The notes under the pieces: generated by a model
What the model was told of the DNA's origin: nothing
Database searches by the model: none
Seen by the model: only the letters and a program-made list of their open reading frames with translations
Position numbers and translations under genes: made by a program
Shown here: positions 62,885 through 64,000 of the stretch, in pieces
Layout: each line of letters opens with the position of its first letter
Position numbering within the stretch: position 1 is the first letter of the stretch
Assembly (NCBI RefSeq): GCF_018122595.1
Contig: NZ_JAGRQH010000001.1
Location: 372,001-436,000, forward strand
Length of the DNA: 64,000 bases
Source: Neokomagataea anthophila
GTDB taxonomy: Bacteria > Pseudomonadota > Alphaproteobacteria > Acetobacterales > Acetobacteraceae
Direction: 5' to 3'

Positions 62885-64000
62885 TCGTACGCACCGCTTA
62901 CCACTCTCTCCGTCGCTACAGCCTCTTATCTTTCACCCTTGCCACGGTTTTCGCACCCAGAAACCCAGCATGGGCTGTCCCCGCTTTATCCCCACTCATC
63001 GAAGCGGAAACAGCCCAGCCCAACACAACCGACTCTAGCGACCTCTTTGCCTTCCACGCGCAATCAACCCTCGTCTGGCAAGGGCATGACGGATTTCATG
63101 CCCCTTATTCCGGCGCGCAAAGCCTCATGCCCGCCGCACGCGGCGATGAAACATGGGATCTCACCCTCTATGCCGGACTGCACCCATGGCAGGGCGGCGA
63201 AATCTGGGTAAATGGCGAAGTTGATCAAGGCTTCGGCATTGGTAACACCCTAGGGTTAGCCGGTTTCTCCAGCGGTGAAGCCTATAAAATTGGACGCGGC
63301 ACCCCCTATTTCCGCGTCCAACGGGCCTTCTTCCGACAAACCATCAACCTTGGCGGGACCGCCACGAGAGTGGATGATGACCTCAACCAATTCTCAATCA
63401 AACAAGCACCGAACCGCTTGGTCCTCACAATGGGGAAGTTCTCCATCCCCGATCTCTACGATAATAACAGCTACGCCCATGACCCACGGGCCGACTTTCT
63501 GAACTGGTCCCTGATCGATACCGGAACCTTCGATTACGCAGCAGATTCGTGGGGTTACACCACCGGCATCGCCACGGAATGGACACAAGGCCGCTGGACA
63601 TTACGCTCCGGCGCATTCCTCATGTCCATCGTGCCCAACAGCCCGGATATTGATACTAGCTTCAAACAATTCCAAATTGATGAAGAACTTGAAGAGCGGC
63701 ACCAAATCGGCACACTCCCCGGAAAAATCTTGCTCACAGCATTCACAACCCATGCCCGTATGGGGCGCTTTTCCGATGCCCTACGCCTTGGAAACCTTAC
63801 CGACACTACGCCCAACACCGCCAATGTCCGCCGCATGGAAAACCGCCCCGGCCTCAGCCTTACCATTGAGCAATCCCTGACAAAAAACATCGCCGCCTTT
63901 ATCCGCACAGGCTGGGCCGACGGCCACTACGAAACCTACGAATTCACAGATATTGACCGCTCTCTCGCCCTCGGCCTGTCCTTTGACGGTACAATTTGGC
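62881..64000 (+). CDS. OprB-family carbohydrate-selective porin (partial, 3' end outside window)
   Basis: The frame opens with ATG 62881, overlapping the upstream TGA, and stays open to the end of the window for 373 codons. A signal peptide (LLSFTLATVFAPRNPAWA) is followed by the beta-barrel. The middle carries LVLTMGKFSIPDLYDNNSYAHDPRADFLNWSL and DTGTFDYAADSWGYTTG, landmarks of OprB-type porins in acetic acid bacteria. It forms a passive outer-membrane pore for sugars. Translationally coupled to the TonB-type gene, which suggests shared expression. The rest of the barrel and the terminal Phe lie outside the window. Confidence 0.9.
   Translation, partial: MIVRTAYHSLRRYSLLSFTLATVFAPRNPAWAVPALSPLIEAETAQPNTTDSSDLFAFHAQSTLVWQGHDGFHAPYSGAQSLMPAARGDETWDLTLYAGLHPWQGGEIWVNGEVDQGFGIGNTLGLAGFSSGEAYKIGRGTPYFRVQRAFFRQTINLGGTATRVDDDLNQFSIKQAPNRLVLTMGKFSIPDLYDNNSYAHDPRADFLNWSLIDTGTFDYAADSWGYTTGIATEWTQGRWTLRSGAFLMSIVPNSPDIDTSFKQFQIDEELEERHQIGTLPGKILLTAFTTHARMGRFSDALRLGNLTDTTPNTANVRRMENRPGLSLTIEQSLTKNIAAFIRTGWADGHYETYEFTDIDRSLALGLSFDGTIW

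Noticed and set aside
1-64000. CRISPR array, insertion sequence or prophage
   Set aside because: No regular short repeats with spacers, no transposase or integrase other than core XerD, no phage structural genes, no flanking direct repeats.

Overview
The window looks like chromosomal DNA of an acetic acid bacterium (Acetobacteraceae, Alphaproteobacteria). The evidence is indirect. An AroK-AroB fusion and a GNAT-Nudix fusion, both known from acetic acid bacteria, are present. There are also several TonB-dependent receptors, an OprB-type carbohydrate porin, a gluconolactonase-like enzyme, a secreted fructan hydrolase and housekeeping genes with alphaproteobacterial character. I cannot fix the genus. 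There is no rRNA, CRISPR array, transposase or phage block; two tRNA genes (Thr-TGT and Lys-TTT) are present.

Layout. 1-6.8 kb: the end of a DUF815 ATPase gene, two tandem paralogous TonB-dependent receptors, and the GNAT-Nudix fusion. 6.8-12.8 kb: SMP-30/gluconolactonase, a CinA-type domain protein, accA, xerD, a small membrane protein and aroKB. 13.1-23.3 kb: an OmpA-family porin, a GtrA protein, alaS, a beta-carbonic anhydrase, a secreted endonuclease/phosphatase-fold protein, a small Ala/Pro/His/Lys-rich exported protein resembling acid-shock Asr, typA, queF and an AAC(3)-family acetyltransferase. 23.4-28 kb: a DUF3325-DUF3649-PepSY membrane operon of the iron-uptake type, a Pmp3/YqaE peptide, a DUF333 lipoprotein and a glucoamylase-like glycosidase. 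28-36 kb: a four-gene Dpp/Opp-type ABC transporter without a binding protein, a chemoreceptor and a Tat-exported GH32 enzyme. 36-45.8 kb: a BASS transporter, a sulfotransferase-like protein, a third TonB-dependent receptor with a structured leader, a DegP-type protease, an Mrp ATPase, tRNA-Thr, a dicarboxylate symporter, tRNA-Lys and a small DUF6525-like gene. 45.8-46.6 kb: a strongly AT-rich islet with one or two unrecognised membrane proteins. 46.7-55 kb: gyrA-coaD-ppiase in one transcription unit, a second AT-rich orphan gene, ssb and uvrA. 55-64 kb: a superinfection-immunity-like membrane protein, flgF-flgG-flgA, ClC-RidA, an alpha/beta hydrolase, and a tonB-oprB pair that runs off the end.

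Functionally, much of the accessory content concerns the envelope and nutrient capture: three TonB receptors plus one TonB energiser, an OprB porin, a GH32 fructanase, a glucoamylase-like glycosidase, a peptide-type ABC importer, a chemoreceptor and flagellar rod genes. This fits a motile, sugar-oxidising, acid-producing bacterium. The remaining genes are housekeeping (alaS, gyrA, coaD, ssb, uvrA, accA, typA, queF, mrp).

I found no clear new multi-gene defence or biosynthetic system. The best leads are: the AT-rich orphan membrane genes at 45.8-46.6 kb with an 18-bp perfect palindrome nearby; an 11-base motif shared by a TonB receptor promoter and the chemoreceptor upstream region; the structured leader and in-frame extension of the third TonB receptor; an unusual insert inside the GH32 catalytic domain; and a ClC protein whose conserved filter motifs diverge.
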